From contig NZ_QGMZ01000016.1 in assembly GCF_003173335.1 (NCBI RefSeq), positions 49,694-113,693 on the forward strand: a stretch of 64,000 nucleotides of DNA. Direction: 5' to 3'. Made by a program: the position numbers and the translations under genes. This document shows, one piece after another, positions 52,236-62,351 of this stretch; the first letter of the stretch is position 1, and each line of letters starts with the position of its first letter. Source of the stretch: Methanospirillum stamsii (GTDB lineage Archaea > Halobacteriota > Methanomicrobia > Methanomicrobiales > Methanospirillaceae). The notes beneath the pieces were generated by a model. It was not told the origin of the DNA, made no database searches, and saw only the letters and a list, made by a program, of their open reading frames with translations.

Positions 52236-53072
52236 TTATAAACTTACAAAACCCTGTTCTTCAACTATTTTTTGACCTTCAGAACTCATGACAAAGTCAA
52301 TGAATTCTTTAGCAAGACCTTCCGGTTCACCTGCAGTTACGAAATATAACTCACGTGAAAGCGGGTAAGCACCTGATTTTACAGATTCAATAGATGGCTT
52401 CTGGGTTTTTCCATCGGTGCCTTTCAGTTCGATAACCTTTACACCATCTTCAAAACCCATTCCGACATATCCAATTGCTGCCGGGGTCTGGGATACATAT
52501 TGCTGAACTGCACCATTTGAGTTTTTCTCAAGCATAAACTTGGTAAAATCTTCTTTTTCAAGAACTTTTTCAAAGAAAAACTCTCTGGTTCCTGATGCAC
52601 TGTCACGACCGACAATTTCAATCTTTCCGGTATCTCCACCAACATCAGACCAGCCGGTAAAAGTTCCTGTGTAGATGTCCTTAAGTTCAGAAAGTGTTAA
52701 TGCACTAACCGGATTTTCCGGGTTTACAATAACTGCAATGCCGTCCTTTGCTACGGCAATTGTCTGAAGCTCCGGATATGCTGCAGTCTCTTCATCTTTG
52801 AGTCCACGGGAAGCCATGGCAAGACTTACAACACCTTCTCCGATAGCCTTGATTCCTGCTCCGGATCCACCACCACTAACCTGAACATCAACATCAGGAT
52901 GTGTATCCATGAAAGCTTCTGCTGCTGCTGAAGCAATCGGAAGGACCGTAGTCGAACCGGAGATACTTAAGGTCTCTTCTGCAATTACTGGAACTGTGCT
53001 GGCACAGACCATAGAGATCAGGAGAATTACTCCTAAAACCCGGAGAGCCGGGGCAATACTCATTTGAGACAT
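52236..53072 (-). CDS. pstS: Phosphate-binding protein PstS, orphan
   Basis: About 278 residues. A signal peptide (to about CASTVPVIAEE) precedes a PstS/SphX-type binding domain: SISGSTTVLPIASAAAEAF, VSGGGSGAGIKAI, SRGLKDEE, then GRDSASGTREFF (phosphate-contacting Ser/Arg/Asp/Thr) and QTPAAIGYVGMG. It binds phosphate outside the membrane. pstC, pstA, pstB and phoU are not adjacent, so it is either an orphan receptor or serves a transporter elsewhere. I use the ATG at 53072; 53087 is possible. Confidence 0.9.
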   Translation of the reverse strand: MSQMSIAPALRVLGVILLISMVCASTVPVIAEETLSISGSTTVLPIASAAAEAFMDTHPDVDVQVSGGGSGAGIKAIGEGVVSLAMASRGLKDEETAAYPELQTIAVAKDGIAVIVNPENPVSALTLSELKDIYTGTFTGWSDVGGDTGKIEIVGRDSASGTREFFFEKVLEKEDFTKFMLEKNSNGAVQQYVSQTPAAIGYVGMGFEDGVKVIELKGTDGKTQKPSIESVKSGAYPLSRELYFVTAGEPEGLAKEFIDFVMSSEGQKIVEEQGFVSL

Positions 53073-53349
53073 AATGAATCCCGACATCTATTTCTGTCTC
53101 TGTAATATCCCGGTTTTCGTCAGAGAATATTGATAGCAATGATGACTCATGAGAGATATAGAGATATCAGAGTTATCGGAGATTTTGTATCATTTACAGA
53201 GCCTATTGAGAACTATATTCTGCCCATTGAACTCTTGAAAATATAGACCGAATTATTATCGAAATCCAGAATTGAATAGTCTTTACATTTGTCCGCATCT
53301 ACCAGGCTTATGCTTTGTAGTATTGTGTATTGGGCAATGGAGATGAATC

Positions 53350-54165
53350 ATGGCAGATATGTTGCATTCAATAATGACAAAACTCACCGCAGGATTTGTA
53401 ATCCTGGTTCTTTTAATAACTGCACTCACATTCCTGTTTACCGTTAGTGCCTCTACCGAAAAAATTCAGGAATCAACAAAGCAGGAACTTTTAGCACTTG
53501 CATCCATAACAGCAGCAGATCTGAACGGAGATGAAATTGCAAAATTAAAGCCTGGAATGGAAGCAGAAATACTATATCTGATGAATGCTGAGCAACTCGC
53601 TGTAATGGCCCAGGCAGACCATGAAATCGTGAAGATCTTCACAGTCAGGAAAACCGGTGACGGAATGGAGTACGTCATTGATAGTGGGTATAACATCGGA
53701 AAACGGGATGTGAAGATCGGAAATCCGGTAACCAACCCAACAAAAGCGATGGGAGAAGCATATACCGGCCCTCAGGCAGAGGATGATTTTGTAAACCGCC
53801 CCTGGGGATCTGTTCTTTCCGGATATGCACCAATAAAGAATGCGAAGGGTGAAGTTATCGGAATTGTCGGAGTTGACATGGATGCAGGAGTTGTACAGGG
53901 CCGTATGAACTTTGTCGGTCAGACACTGTATATCATCCTGTTCCTGGGTATATTTTGTGCAGGTCTCATTATTGCTATCTTTTCACGGACCATGATCCGG
54001 GACATTCACATGCTTATCGAATCTGCAAATCGTATAAGCAGAGGAGATACTGATGTTGCAATATCCATTCACAGAAATGACGAAATAGGAGAACTTGCCT
54101 CCTCATTCAAACGAATGATAACCAGCCTGAAAATCCTGATGCATAAAGACTACCAGACCGAGTGA
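53350..54165 (+). CDS. Membrane Cache-HAMP sensor with no output domain
   Basis: A 271-residue protein: transmembrane helix about 11-33, an extracytoplasmic single-Cache-like domain (about 35-190) with ITAADLNGDEIAKL, PWGSVLSGYAPIKNAKGEVIGIVGVDMDA, a second helix (about 196-220) and a HAMP linker (about 220-270, IESANRISRGDTDVAI … NDEIGELASSFKRM). It stops right after HAMP, where a kinase or methyl-accepting domain would usually begin. GGAGATG lies before the ATG. It is followed by three co-directional signalling genes, one a cytosolic methyl-accepting protein, so it may signal in trans. Confidence 0.87.
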   Translation: MADMLHSIMTKLTAGFVILVLLITALTFLFTVSASTEKIQESTKQELLALASITAADLNGDEIAKLKPGMEAEILYLMNAEQLAVMAQADHEIVKIFTVRKTGDGMEYVIDSGYNIGKRDVKIGNPVTNPTKAMGEAYTGPQAEDDFVNRPWGSVLSGYAPIKNAKGEVIGIVGVDMDAGVVQGRMNFVGQTLYIILFLGIFCAGLIIAIFSRTMIRDIHMLIESANRISRGDTDVAISIHRNDEIGELASSFKRMITSLKILMHKDYQTE

Positions 54166-54189
54166 TGAGCCTAAAATGGAGGCTTTTTT

Positions 54190-54423
54190 ATGAGTAATAC
54201 ATCAGATGCAGTGCTCGGGATAGCAACGGAATATCTCGGGCCTGCAGCAATTACCCTCCTTGAACGGCAGACCAAATTTCATCTTGGAGGACTTTCATTT
54301 ACCGATATCGGTCCCGAGCACTGTAACGAACTTTCCAGATGGGTAGGTCTGGCATCAGCAATGTTTATTGAGCAGGATCTGGCTGAAGAACTGGCAGAAA
54401 AAATCAGGAGGCTCTCGCCATGA
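54190..54423 (+). CDS. Small helical protein in the sensory operon
   Basis: A 77-residue soluble protein (SDAVLGIATEYLGPAAITLLERQTKFHL … [14 protein letters not shown]). TGGAGG precedes the ATG by seven bases. Its stop overlaps the start of the receiver/kinase gene (ATGA), so it is translationally coupled. The family is not recognised. It may be a regulator or partner of the neighbouring sensor proteins, by position only. Confidence 0.75.
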   Translation: MSNTSDAVLGIATEYLGPAAITLLERQTKFHLGGLSFTDIGPEHCNELSRWVGLASAMFIEQDLAEELAEKIRRLSP

Positions 54424-56078
54424 CAGCAAACTTGCAGAGATCTCCTCTATCATATCCGGTTCGGGTTCTGCATGTTGATGATGAACCCATCGTTCTGGAA
54501 ATAACAAAGGAATTTCTTGAAAAATCGGGTGAAATATCAATTATTTCATGCACCGGAGTGAAGGAGGCCTATGAACTGCTCACCATTCATCAAGTTGATG
54601 TTATAATATCAGATTACGAAATGACTGATATTAACGGAGTTGAATTTCTTAAAACAATCAGAGAACACGGGAGTGACATCCCCTTTATCCTTTTTACCGG
54701 AAGGGGGAGAGAGAGCGTAGCCGTATCTGCATGTAACTCCGGAGCCACTTTCTATCTGCAGAAGGGAGGGGATCCCAAATCGCAGTTTGCTGAACTAACT
54801 GATAAAGTAATCAGGGCTCACCGGCAGTACCGTGACCAGAAAAAAATTCGCCATCTTTCAAGAATTTTTCAGATTCTTCGTGAAATATCTGATACTTTAC
54901 ATGGAACTGAGAGCATTGAAAACGCATGCAGCACCATTTGCACCCGGATAACAAAAGAACCCGGATACCAGAATATGCGGATAGTTCTCTTTGATCAAAA
55001 TGGTGAAGTAAAAGGTGTATTTCAATCAGGTCTGGAAGAAGAAATGAACCGCTTCCTTTCATTTCTCCATGCAGGAAACCGCACATCCTGCTATAAAAAA
55101 GCCCTTCTGACCAGAACCGGACCGGTTATCTGTGCTCCGGATAGTAATTGTATCACCTGCCCGCTATATTCCGGACATCTGGAATTTCATACCCTTACCA
55201 TGCGACTTGAGCATGATGGGAACCTATTTGGTATCGTATCGGTAACCATAGAACCAGAACTCGCCGGTGACATTGATGAACAGGCAATGTTTTCTGACGT
55301 TGGCCATGAGATTGCGTATACTCTTCATCATTTTTTACTCAAAGAAGAACATCTCGCAATGGAATCTCTTATCGGGACAAATAAAAAACTTGATATATTA
55401 AACACTATCACCAGGCATGATATCAGAAACGAACTTACAGTTGAGTTTTTTCATTATGAAAACCTCCTGGAACTCGCCAAAAAATATCCAGAAATTTATT
55501 CGGATGTGAAAGAACTTGGGATCTCTCTCAATAATATCCAGGACCATCTCATGTTCTCCGACGTATATCAGAAAATTGGCATTCAAAAACCCCAATGGCT
55601 TTCAATTCACAAAATTATTGAAAATATTACCTATACCCATGGATTTGGAAATATATCCATTATTCACTCCACCGGAACACTTGAAGTTTATACCGATCCG
55701 ATGTTTGGTAAGATTATCATTAACCTTGTCCAGAATGCCCTTATGCATGGGTGCCGTGTCACTACAATACAGGTCAGGTTTACTGAACAGATAGATTCAG
55801 GACTATTAATTATTGAAGATGATGGAATGGGAATTCCGGAGAATAAAAAAGATGTAATATTTGAGCGTGGTGTTGGAAGGAATTCCGGCCTTGGTCTTTT
55901 TTATACGAGGGAGATTCTGGGAATTACCCGGATGAGTATCAGCGAGACTGGCACATATGGAAATGGAGCCAGGTTTGAGATAAGGATACCGAAAAATTGT
56001 TACCGGTTTTACAAAGGAGAAGAGTTAATGGCAAAGTGTTATTCAACAATTGCCAAACAGGTGAGATCAGATGAGTAA
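54420..56078 (+). CDS. Receiver-GAF-like sensor histidine kinase
   Basis: A 552-residue cytosolic protein. Residues 1-130: receiver (LHVDDEP, phospho-Asp in IISDYEM, FTGRG, YLQKGG). Residues about 150-310: a GAF-like domain containing cysteines in [15 protein letters not shown]-box about 335 ([11 protein letters not shown]), then [11 protein letters not shown], and a HATPase ([29 protein letters not shown]). It overlaps the 77-residue gene by four bases and the following methyl-accepting gene by eight. Confidence 0.9.
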   Translation: MTANLQRSPLSYPVRVLHVDDEPIVLEITKEFLEKSGEISIISCTGVKEAYELLTIHQVDVIISDYEMTDINGVEFLKTIREHGSDIPFILFTGRGRESVAVSACNSGATFYLQKGGDPKSQFAELTDKVIRAHRQYRDQKKIRHLSRIFQILREISDTLHGTESIENACSTICTRITKEPGYQNMRIVLFDQNGEVKGVFQSGLEEEMNRFLSFLHAGNRTSCYKKALLTRTGPVICAPDSNCITCPLYSGHLEFHTLTMRLEHDGNLFGIVSVTIEPELAGDIDEQAMFSDVGHEIAYTLHHFLLKEEHLAMESLIGTNKKLDILNTITRHDIRNELTVEFFHYENLLELAKKYPEIYSDVKELGISLNNIQDHLMFSDVYQKIGIQKPQWLSIHKIIENITYTHGFGNISIIHSTGTLEVYTDPMFGKIIINLVQNALMHGCRVTTIQVRFTEQIDSGLLIIEDDGMGIPENKKDVIFERGVGRNSGLGLFYTREILGITRMSISETGTYGNGARFEIRIPKNCYRFYKGEELMAKCYSTIAKQVRSDE

Positions 56079-58470
56079 ACCGGGAACAGGTTGTTGCCAA
56101 GGTCAGGATGCAGAAGTTATGATCCAGAATATTTCTTCCGGTTCGTACATATTCCATTCCTGGGATCCTTATCTGGAATCATTCCCCGTCCCGGTCATCC
56201 TTTGCGACCACACTCTTGCTATCACCCATACGAACGGGGAATTCAGTAAAATTTCCGGTTTTAAACCTGAAGCACTGAAAGGAATCCATATTAAAAATAT
56301 CCCGATGTCACTTATCTCTGGTGAATCAGTCTGGGACGCTGCACTGACCGGAAAGATAACCAAGGGCATTAATGAAATATCATTTCCTTCAGGTCAGGGT
56401 TTTTATGAATTAAATGCTATCCCAACGATTCCTGAAGATAAAAATCATCCAGTTCTTCTCATTTTTTTTATCCAGCCGGATAATAATCAGATGTTTCCCT
56501 CATATGATGAAATCAGGAATTCATTATCACAGGCCTGTGAGATAATTACAGAAAAAAACGGTAACATCCTATCACTATCTAAAGGAGCACTCGGAGTTAT
56601 TCCGGATGAGATTGTAAAATCCGGAAACATTGTCAATTGGGAACCCTTTACCGGATTAGAACAGGATTTTTTTACATTACAACTTCATGGATCTGAATAT
56701 CATACCATTGAGTATACAACTGATTGTAAGCAATTGCTGATAAGCATCCGATTATCTGATGTTGTCCTTTTAAAAAGGGCGATTATTCATATCTCTATAA
56801 TCGAAATCCCATTACAACCACATAATGCAGTTACAGAGACAAAACCGCCATTATCTCCTCACCTGGAAACTTTATCATCCGAGATCCTGAAAGGGAATTT
56901 TTCCTTTAGGATCGAAAGAGAGTCAGTGGATGAGTCTGAAAGAGCAGGAGTGGATGCTCTGAATGTCATGATGGAGCAGGTGGGAGAGCAGTTCAATGCC
57001 CTTTCGGAGGCTATTGCGCAGATGAAGTCCGGATGGATTCCTTCTTCCATTCAGACAAATAATGAAGGACCGTTTCAGAATATGATACAGGATCTGAATC
57101 ATGCTCTGGATAGCCTGCAACTGATGATTGCAACTGTTGAATCATTCACCATGTCTGTAATGGAAGGTAACCTCACCATGAAAGGGGATACCTCGGGATT
57201 ATCAGGTTATTACCAGGCGCTTATTGCAGGGATGAACCAGATGCTTGTCCGTCTGAATACCCCTCTTCTCGAGATGAAACGGGTTGCGACAGAATATGCA
57301 GCCTGCCGGTTTTCTTCACGGATGGATGAGTCCATTGCATATCCGGGCGATTTTACCAGTATGAAAGAGTCGATGGATGCTATTGGGATATGGTGTTCTG
57401 CAGTAGTAGGGGAGATTGACCGGGTGAGCAGCAGGTATGCTTCTGGTGACTTTACTGCGCAGATGAGTACACGGCTTGAAGTTACCGGTGATTTTTCCAC
57501 TATCCGGACCTCTTTGGATAATATCGGGATAGAAATATCAGAGAGTATTACCGTTCTCAGGAATGCCGCAGATATCCTAAGCACCGAAACAGAAGGAATA
57601 AAACAGGAAATTGCGGCAGTTTCAGGCCAGTCAGAGACGTTAGCAACATACACAGGATCAGTTTCTGATCGTGCAAAGGCTGTTCAGGATGAGATTGTTG
57701 AGATGGAAAAAAGTGCAGATGTGGCTATGCAGGCGTTATCCGGTATGAATAAAAAAGTCAGAGAGGTTGCGGATACTTCTGCCAGGACCCATGAAATGTC
57801 ATCACAGGGTGTGACGCTTGCCACCCAAAGCAGGGAAGGTATTGATGCGATTTCCGAAGCCGCCGGATCCGTTGATTCAGGGATAACCAGGATACATGAT
57901 GAACTGAATAGCATCGAGAAAATTATCAAGGTTGTTACAGATATTGCCAACCAGACAAATCTGCTTGCAATAAATGCAGCAATCGAAGCTGCCCATGCCG
58001 GAACCTATGGAAAAGGTTTTGCAGTTGTTGCATCAGAAGTAAAATCTCTGGCAGTCCAGTCAAAAGCATCGACAATGAGCATTTCACAAACAATCGAAGC
58101 ATTACAGGATGCTTTTTTTGAAGTCAGACAGAAAGTTTCAGAAGTCCAGAAAGAGATAGAATCACGCAGTTATGCAATTTGTGAGATGGTCAGCCTCTTT
58201 GAAAAGACAGCTCGTGAAATCGAAGGAATTGCAACAATCAGTAAAGAAACCGGAATGGTTACCGAAGAACAGGAAAAAATTATTGCTGATCTTCATACCC
58301 GTTCCAGGACAATTGAAACCCTGATGACAGAAACAGCCAGGGATGCAGATGCATCAGCACAGGCTTGTTCTTCCTCATGCCGCTCAATTGAACAGATATC
58401 GGGTCATATCGAGAGGGTTGCAGAATATGCCGGAAAAATACACCTGGGAATCAGTGGGTTTACCGTATAA
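56071..58470 (+). CDS. Cytosolic PAS/poly-HAMP methyl-accepting protein
   Basis: A 799-residue protein with no transmembrane helix. Residues about 25-130 form a PAS-like domain ([26 protein letters not shown]). About 260-500 are consecutive HAMP-like units ([40 protein letters not shown]). About 500-799 are a methyl-accepting signalling domain with the conserved hairpin [20 protein letters not shown] and [15 protein letters not shown]. It overlaps the kinase gene by eight bases. No cheA or cheW is in the window. Its likely input is the membrane Cache-HAMP protein of the same operon. Confidence 0.9.
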   Translation: MSKPGTGCCQGQDAEVMIQNISSGSYIFHSWDPYLESFPVPVILCDHTLAITHTNGEFSKISGFKPEALKGIHIKNIPMSLISGESVWDAALTGKITKGINEISFPSGQGFYELNAIPTIPEDKNHPVLLIFFIQPDNNQMFPSYDEIRNSLSQACEIITEKNGNILSLSKGALGVIPDEIVKSGNIVNWEPFTGLEQDFFTLQLHGSEYHTIEYTTDCKQLLISIRLSDVVLLKRAIIHISIIEIPLQPHNAVTETKPPLSPHLETLSSEILKGNFSFRIERESVDESERAGVDALNVMMEQVGEQFNALSEAIAQMKSGWIPSSIQTNNEGPFQNMIQDLNHALDSLQLMIATVESFTMSVMEGNLTMKGDTSGLSGYYQALIAGMNQMLVRLNTPLLEMKRVATEYAACRFSSRMDESIAYPGDFTSMKESMDAIGIWCSAVVGEIDRVSSRYASGDFTAQMSTRLEVTGDFSTIRTSLDNIGIEISESITVLRNAADILSTETEGIKQEIAAVSGQSETLATYTGSVSDRAKAVQDEIVEMEKSADVAMQALSGMNKKVREVADTSARTHEMSSQGVTLATQSREGIDAISEAAGSVDSGITRIHDELNSIEKIIKVVTDIANQTNLLAINAAIEAAHAGTYGKGFAVVASEVKSLAVQSKASTMSISQTIEALQDAFFEVRQKVSEVQKEIESRSYAICEMVSLFEKTAREIEGIATISKETGMVTEEQEKIIADLHTRSRTIETLMTETARDADASAQACSSSCRSIEQISGHIERVAEYAGKIHLGISGFTV

Positions 58471-58592
58471 ATGAAAAAAATAATCGCATATTTTAAATTT
58501 TCAGAAAAAAAATTTCAGAAAATTATTCGGACTGATAAATCCGAATTGTATTAAAAAACCAATGTCAAAACCCAGACAGGTGATCCAAAAAA

Positions 58593-60479
58593 ATGACAGG
58601 TGACACACCGTGGTTTTTCTACCTCATTACCTTTTTTTGTATAATCATTGGTTCCCATGTCATTATCGATTTTCTTTCCGCACAAAAACAGAAAATAAAA
58701 AAAGGGATTTCTAACTATTCTCTGATACTTGATTCTTCACCATTTCCAGTTGTCATCATCAGTTACCCGGATGCTTTAATCTTTACTATCAATGACAGAG
58801 CCTCAGATATCCTGCGAATTCTCTCCAACAAAGCAATTTCAAAAAAATTTCACGAGTTCTTTGAAAACCCGGATGAACTCAATGAGATATTAAAATTGAT
58901 TATTAAAGAGGGAAAAGTCATAGATTATGAGACAAAATTGATTTCAAGGCAAGGAAGATTTTTTTGGGCATTATTATCTGCAAACCTAATATCTCTGGAA
59001 GAGGAAAATGCTGTTTATATTGCATTTGCCGATATTAATCACCAGAAAGAATTGGAAATTACTATACAAAAAAATAAGGAATTATACCGTTCGGTAATCA
59101 GGACATCCCCTGATAATATTACCATGGTTGATATGCTTGGAAGAATATTTATGGTCTCCCCGGCTGCAACAAAAATGTTTGGTTATGATTATAATGACCG
59201 TTATCCCTATGGGATGCCATTTATTGATAATATCCATCCATCAGATCACGGAAGGTTCAAACATGACCTTCGCCAGTTAAAACAGGGAAAAAATACCGGA
59301 ACCCATGAATACCGGGCAATTAGAAGAGATGGTTCAACCATATATATTGAAAGTCACTCGGAGATAATACATGACTCAGAAGGTAGAGCAGACTCCATTC
59401 TGTATATTATCCGTGATATCACCAGGAGAAAAGAAACAGAGAGTGCAATTCGAGAAAATGAAGAAAGATTTATTACAATATTCCAGGAGGTTCCAGACCC
59501 GGTTTTAATATTTACACCAGAAGGGACTATTCTTGATATCAACAGACAATGTGAGGAATGGTTTAAGGTAGAGAAATATAATGTCATTGGACATTCCATC
59601 CAGGAAATGGGTTTTTTTCAATCTGAAATAGGAGATTCGCAATTTAAGGCGATATTATCATTAAAACCCGGTGAAAAATATGAAACTACAATATCCCTTC
59701 CGGGAAACAATGAACGGTATGCGATTCTTACGACAAGATCATTATCAATTAATGGATCTCCGGCAATTCTCCTTCTTATGAACGACATTGATAGTCTGAC
59801 CAGGGCATATAAATCGCTCTCCCGGGCAAATTACCAGATAAGTCTTCTTAATAGTATAACCAGACATGACATTATGAATAAAGTGATGGCTATAACCGGA
59901 TATAGTGAATTATTACTTGAAGAATGTAAAAATAATCCAATATGCGATACAATTTCAATAATTCATAAATCCGGAGAAGATATTACAAACCTTATCGAAT
60001 TTACAAGAGAATACCAGGATCTTGGTATCCATCAACCCAGATGGCAACGGATTGATAAAATCATAAAAAAAGATATAATTCAATCTTTGATATCAGGGAT
60101 CAATATTTCACTACCCCAAGAACCAATTGAATTATATGCAGATCCATTACTTGAGAAAGTCCTCTATAATCTTATAGAAAATTCAAAAAGACATGGAGAA
60201 ATTGTTACCCACATATATTTGAAATATGAATTGTCCCCAGATTTATGTTATCTTATTTATGAAGATGATGGAATCGGAGTTGTGGAAGCAGAAAAAGAAC
60301 TCATTTTTAAAAAAGGACACGGGAAAAACACAGGTCTGGGATTATTTCTCATCAGGGAAATACTTCAGTTTACCGGAATTATCATATCAGAAACCGGATT
60401 ACCAGGGAAAGGGGTCAGGTTTGAGATGAAGATCCCCCCAGGTGCCTTCCGCATTTCACCGGAAATAGTTAATTGTTGA
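58593..60479 (+). CDS. Membrane-anchored PAS sensor histidine kinase
   Basis: A 628-residue protein. One N-terminal transmembrane helix (about 5-27), then three PAS domains (YSLILDSSPFPVVII; IRTSPDNITMVDMLGRIFMVSP; FQEVPDPVLIFTPEGTILDIN), an H-box SITRHDIMNKV, YQDLGIHQPRW, and a HATPase (NLIENSKRHGE, YEDDGIGV, GLGLFLIREIL). It belongs to the same kinase lineage as those at 25426 and 54420. No receiver partner is fused; the receiver-PAS protein that converges on it (60516) is a candidate. Confidence 0.9.
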   Translation: MTGDTPWFFYLITFFCIIIGSHVIIDFLSAQKQKIKKGISNYSLILDSSPFPVVIISYPDALIFTINDRASDILRILSNKAISKKFHEFFENPDELNEILKLIIKEGKVIDYETKLISRQGRFFWALLSANLISLEEENAVYIAFADINHQKELEITIQKNKELYRSVIRTSPDNITMVDMLGRIFMVSPAATKMFGYDYNDRYPYGMPFIDNIHPSDHGRFKHDLRQLKQGKNTGTHEYRAIRRDGSTIYIESHSEIIHDSEGRADSILYIIRDITRRKETESAIRENEERFITIFQEVPDPVLIFTPEGTILDINRQCEEWFKVEKYNVIGHSIQEMGFFQSEIGDSQFKAILSLKPGEKYETTISLPGNNERYAILTTRSLSINGSPAILLLMNDIDSLTRAYKSLSRANYQISLLNSITRHDIMNKVMAITGYSELLLEECKNNPICDTISIIHKSGEDITNLIEFTREYQDLGIHQPRWQRIDKIIKKDIIQSLISGINISLPQEPIELYADPLLEKVLYNLIENSKRHGEIVTHIYLKYELSPDLCYLIYEDDGIGVVEAEKELIFKKGHGKNTGLGLFLIREILQFTGIIISETGLPGKGVRFEMKIPPGAFRISPEIVNC

Positions 60480-60515
60480 TAAACGTGATTTTTTTTCCAT
60501 CTCAAGGTAGATAAT

Positions 60516-62279
60516 TTATTGGGAAAATTTCAGTTCTTCGATATGCATCATGAGAAGATTACTTCCAGGAAATTGGATTCTCTTCATCCATACCTTTGCT
60601 GAAAAAAATGTGCCATTTTTTCTCAAATAATCGCATTCAAAGGACGAATTTTCACCTTTACCAGAATTCTCATAGTCAAAAGTCCTTTCAACGTCCGGAT
60701 TGAAGACGAAATATGGAATCAGAGCATCTAATGTTATTGTCTTTTTTTCATCAGGTAAGTATCCAAAAATATTCAGGAATGCATTATTACATTCGATGAT
60801 GGTACCGGATTGAAAAATGACAATGCCCTTATTACTTTCATAAAGGAGAGTCTGGAATTTTTGTTCACAAACCCTGAGTTCACGTAATGTGGTAAGGAGG
60901 AGTGAATTTTTTTCAAGGATGCGGTCTTCCATCTTTCGAATCCTTTCAATTTTAGTATCATTCTCAATATTTTGGGAATTCAGCCTTTTTTCCATCTCTT
61001 TTCTTTGAGTGATATCCCGGTTACTTACCAGTGTTCCCATGAACTGATTGTTCATTCCGGTAATTGAAGAGGTATTTCGTTCAATCCAGCGAATGTTCCC
61101 ACATTTCATGACAATCCGAAATTCAAATGATGGATGAAAAAAATATGTATTCTCCACTGTCCTGATATGATCAAGATACAATTCCAGATCATCAGGATGA
61201 ATAATATCCTGAACAAGTGATGGAGATGAAATAAACTGTTCCGGTTTATATCCGGTGAGTTGAAGACTTGCCGGGGAACAATATAAGATATCATGTGAAG
61301 GGTTTTCCCAATATTCCCAGTCAGGAGAAAGAAGTGCAATCTGTTTATACATTTCAAGTTGATTGCAACAAGCACATCCCTCTGAAATTTCCTGTATTGT
61401 CGCTATTGCACCGATGATGAAATTTTGCGAAGAATATAGAGGAGCAGCACATATTCTTACCTTTTTTTCTCCTGAATTAACAAGGACATATTTTTCAGCA
61501 GTGATTACCAAATTTTCTCTGATAAATTTTACACAGGTCTTTTCAACATCTGGAAAATCATGGATTATCAAATCAATAATTCCGGGTTCTGCTGTGTTTG
61601 TAAATGGGAGAGAATATAGAAAATCTCCTTTTCCAATCATATCATATTCAGATATCCCAGTAAGACCTTCCATTTTTCGATTCCAGGCAATAACCCGATG
61701 ATTTGTATCAATTGCAAAAGTGGCATCAGGAATAGCACTAATGATATGAGATAATCTGTGTTCAGATTCCATTTTCGCTGAAAGTGCCTGGTTGCGTTCA
61801 ATAGATACAGTAATTTTATGAATCAGTTCTGCAAACTGGGAATTATTATCACCACCTTTTTGAATATAAAAATCGGCTCCCTCGTTTAAAGCCTGAATAA
61901 CTACTTCTTCACGACCCTTTCCGGTAAAAATGATAAACGGAACTGAATGTCCGTATTTACGTATTAATATCAATAATTCAATGCCATTCATGCCAGGCAT
62001 TTCGTAATCGGAAACAATAGCATCAAAAAAATTAGTATTTATCATATCATACGCAACCATCGGATCATTACAGACAGTGACAAAAAAATTTCCTGAACGT
62101 TCAAGATATAATTTTCCTATTTCCAGCAGGGAGTCTTCATCATCTATATAAAGAATTCTTTTTTTTAAGCAATCCTCGCTTCGTATTACTCCATTTTCCC
62201 TGGATTTAGAGAAATAAAAAGATGCAGAAGGTACTTCAGGTAATTTATAACGGGATTGCATATTTTTTTCACAACTCAT
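60516..62279 (-). CDS. Receiver-PAS protein without kinase domain
   Basis: A 587-residue cytosolic protein. An N-terminal extension (1-38) precedes a receiver (LYIDDEDS, phospho-Asp in IVSDYEMPG, FTGKG, YIQKGG; about 40-165). Three PAS domains follow (AIPDATFAIDTNHRVIAWN; a PAS_3-type about 315-410; FQTLLYESNKGIVIFQSG), separated by a coiled-coil stretch (RIRKMEDRILEKNSLLLTTL). The protein stops after the last PAS with no H-box or ATPase, so it probably relays or senses by protein contact. It converges on the PAS kinase gene with a 36-bp gap. Confidence 0.88.
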   Translation of the reverse strand: MSCEKNMQSRYKLPEVPSASFYFSKSRENGVIRSEDCLKKRILYIDDEDSLLEIGKLYLERSGNFFVTVCNDPMVAYDMINTNFFDAIVSDYEMPGMNGIELLILIRKYGHSVPFIIFTGKGREEVVIQALNEGADFYIQKGGDNNSQFAELIHKITVSIERNQALSAKMESEHRLSHIISAIPDATFAIDTNHRVIAWNRKMEGLTGISEYDMIGKGDFLYSLPFTNTAEPGIIDLIIHDFPDVEKTCVKFIRENLVITAEKYVLVNSGEKKVRICAAPLYSSQNFIIGAIATIQEISEGCACCNQLEMYKQIALLSPDWEYWENPSHDILYCSPASLQLTGYKPEQFISSPSLVQDIIHPDDLELYLDHIRTVENTYFFHPSFEFRIVMKCGNIRWIERNTSSITGMNNQFMGTLVSNRDITQRKEMEKRLNSQNIENDTKIERIRKMEDRILEKNSLLLTTLRELRVCEQKFQTLLYESNKGIVIFQSGTIIECNNAFLNIFGYLPDEKKTITLDALIPYFVFNPDVERTFDYENSGKGENSSFECDYLRKNGTFFSAKVWMKRIQFPGSNLLMMHIEELKFSQ

Positions 62280-62351
62280 TTTTTCAGGTTTAATGCGGAT
62301 TCAGATAGACCATCAATCATTCAAAATAAGTTAATTTAATCAGACCATTAA

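Noticed and set aside
57210..57653. 147-codon minus-strand frame
   Set aside because: Antisense to the HAMP/methyl-accepting protein, which has firm family motifs through this region.
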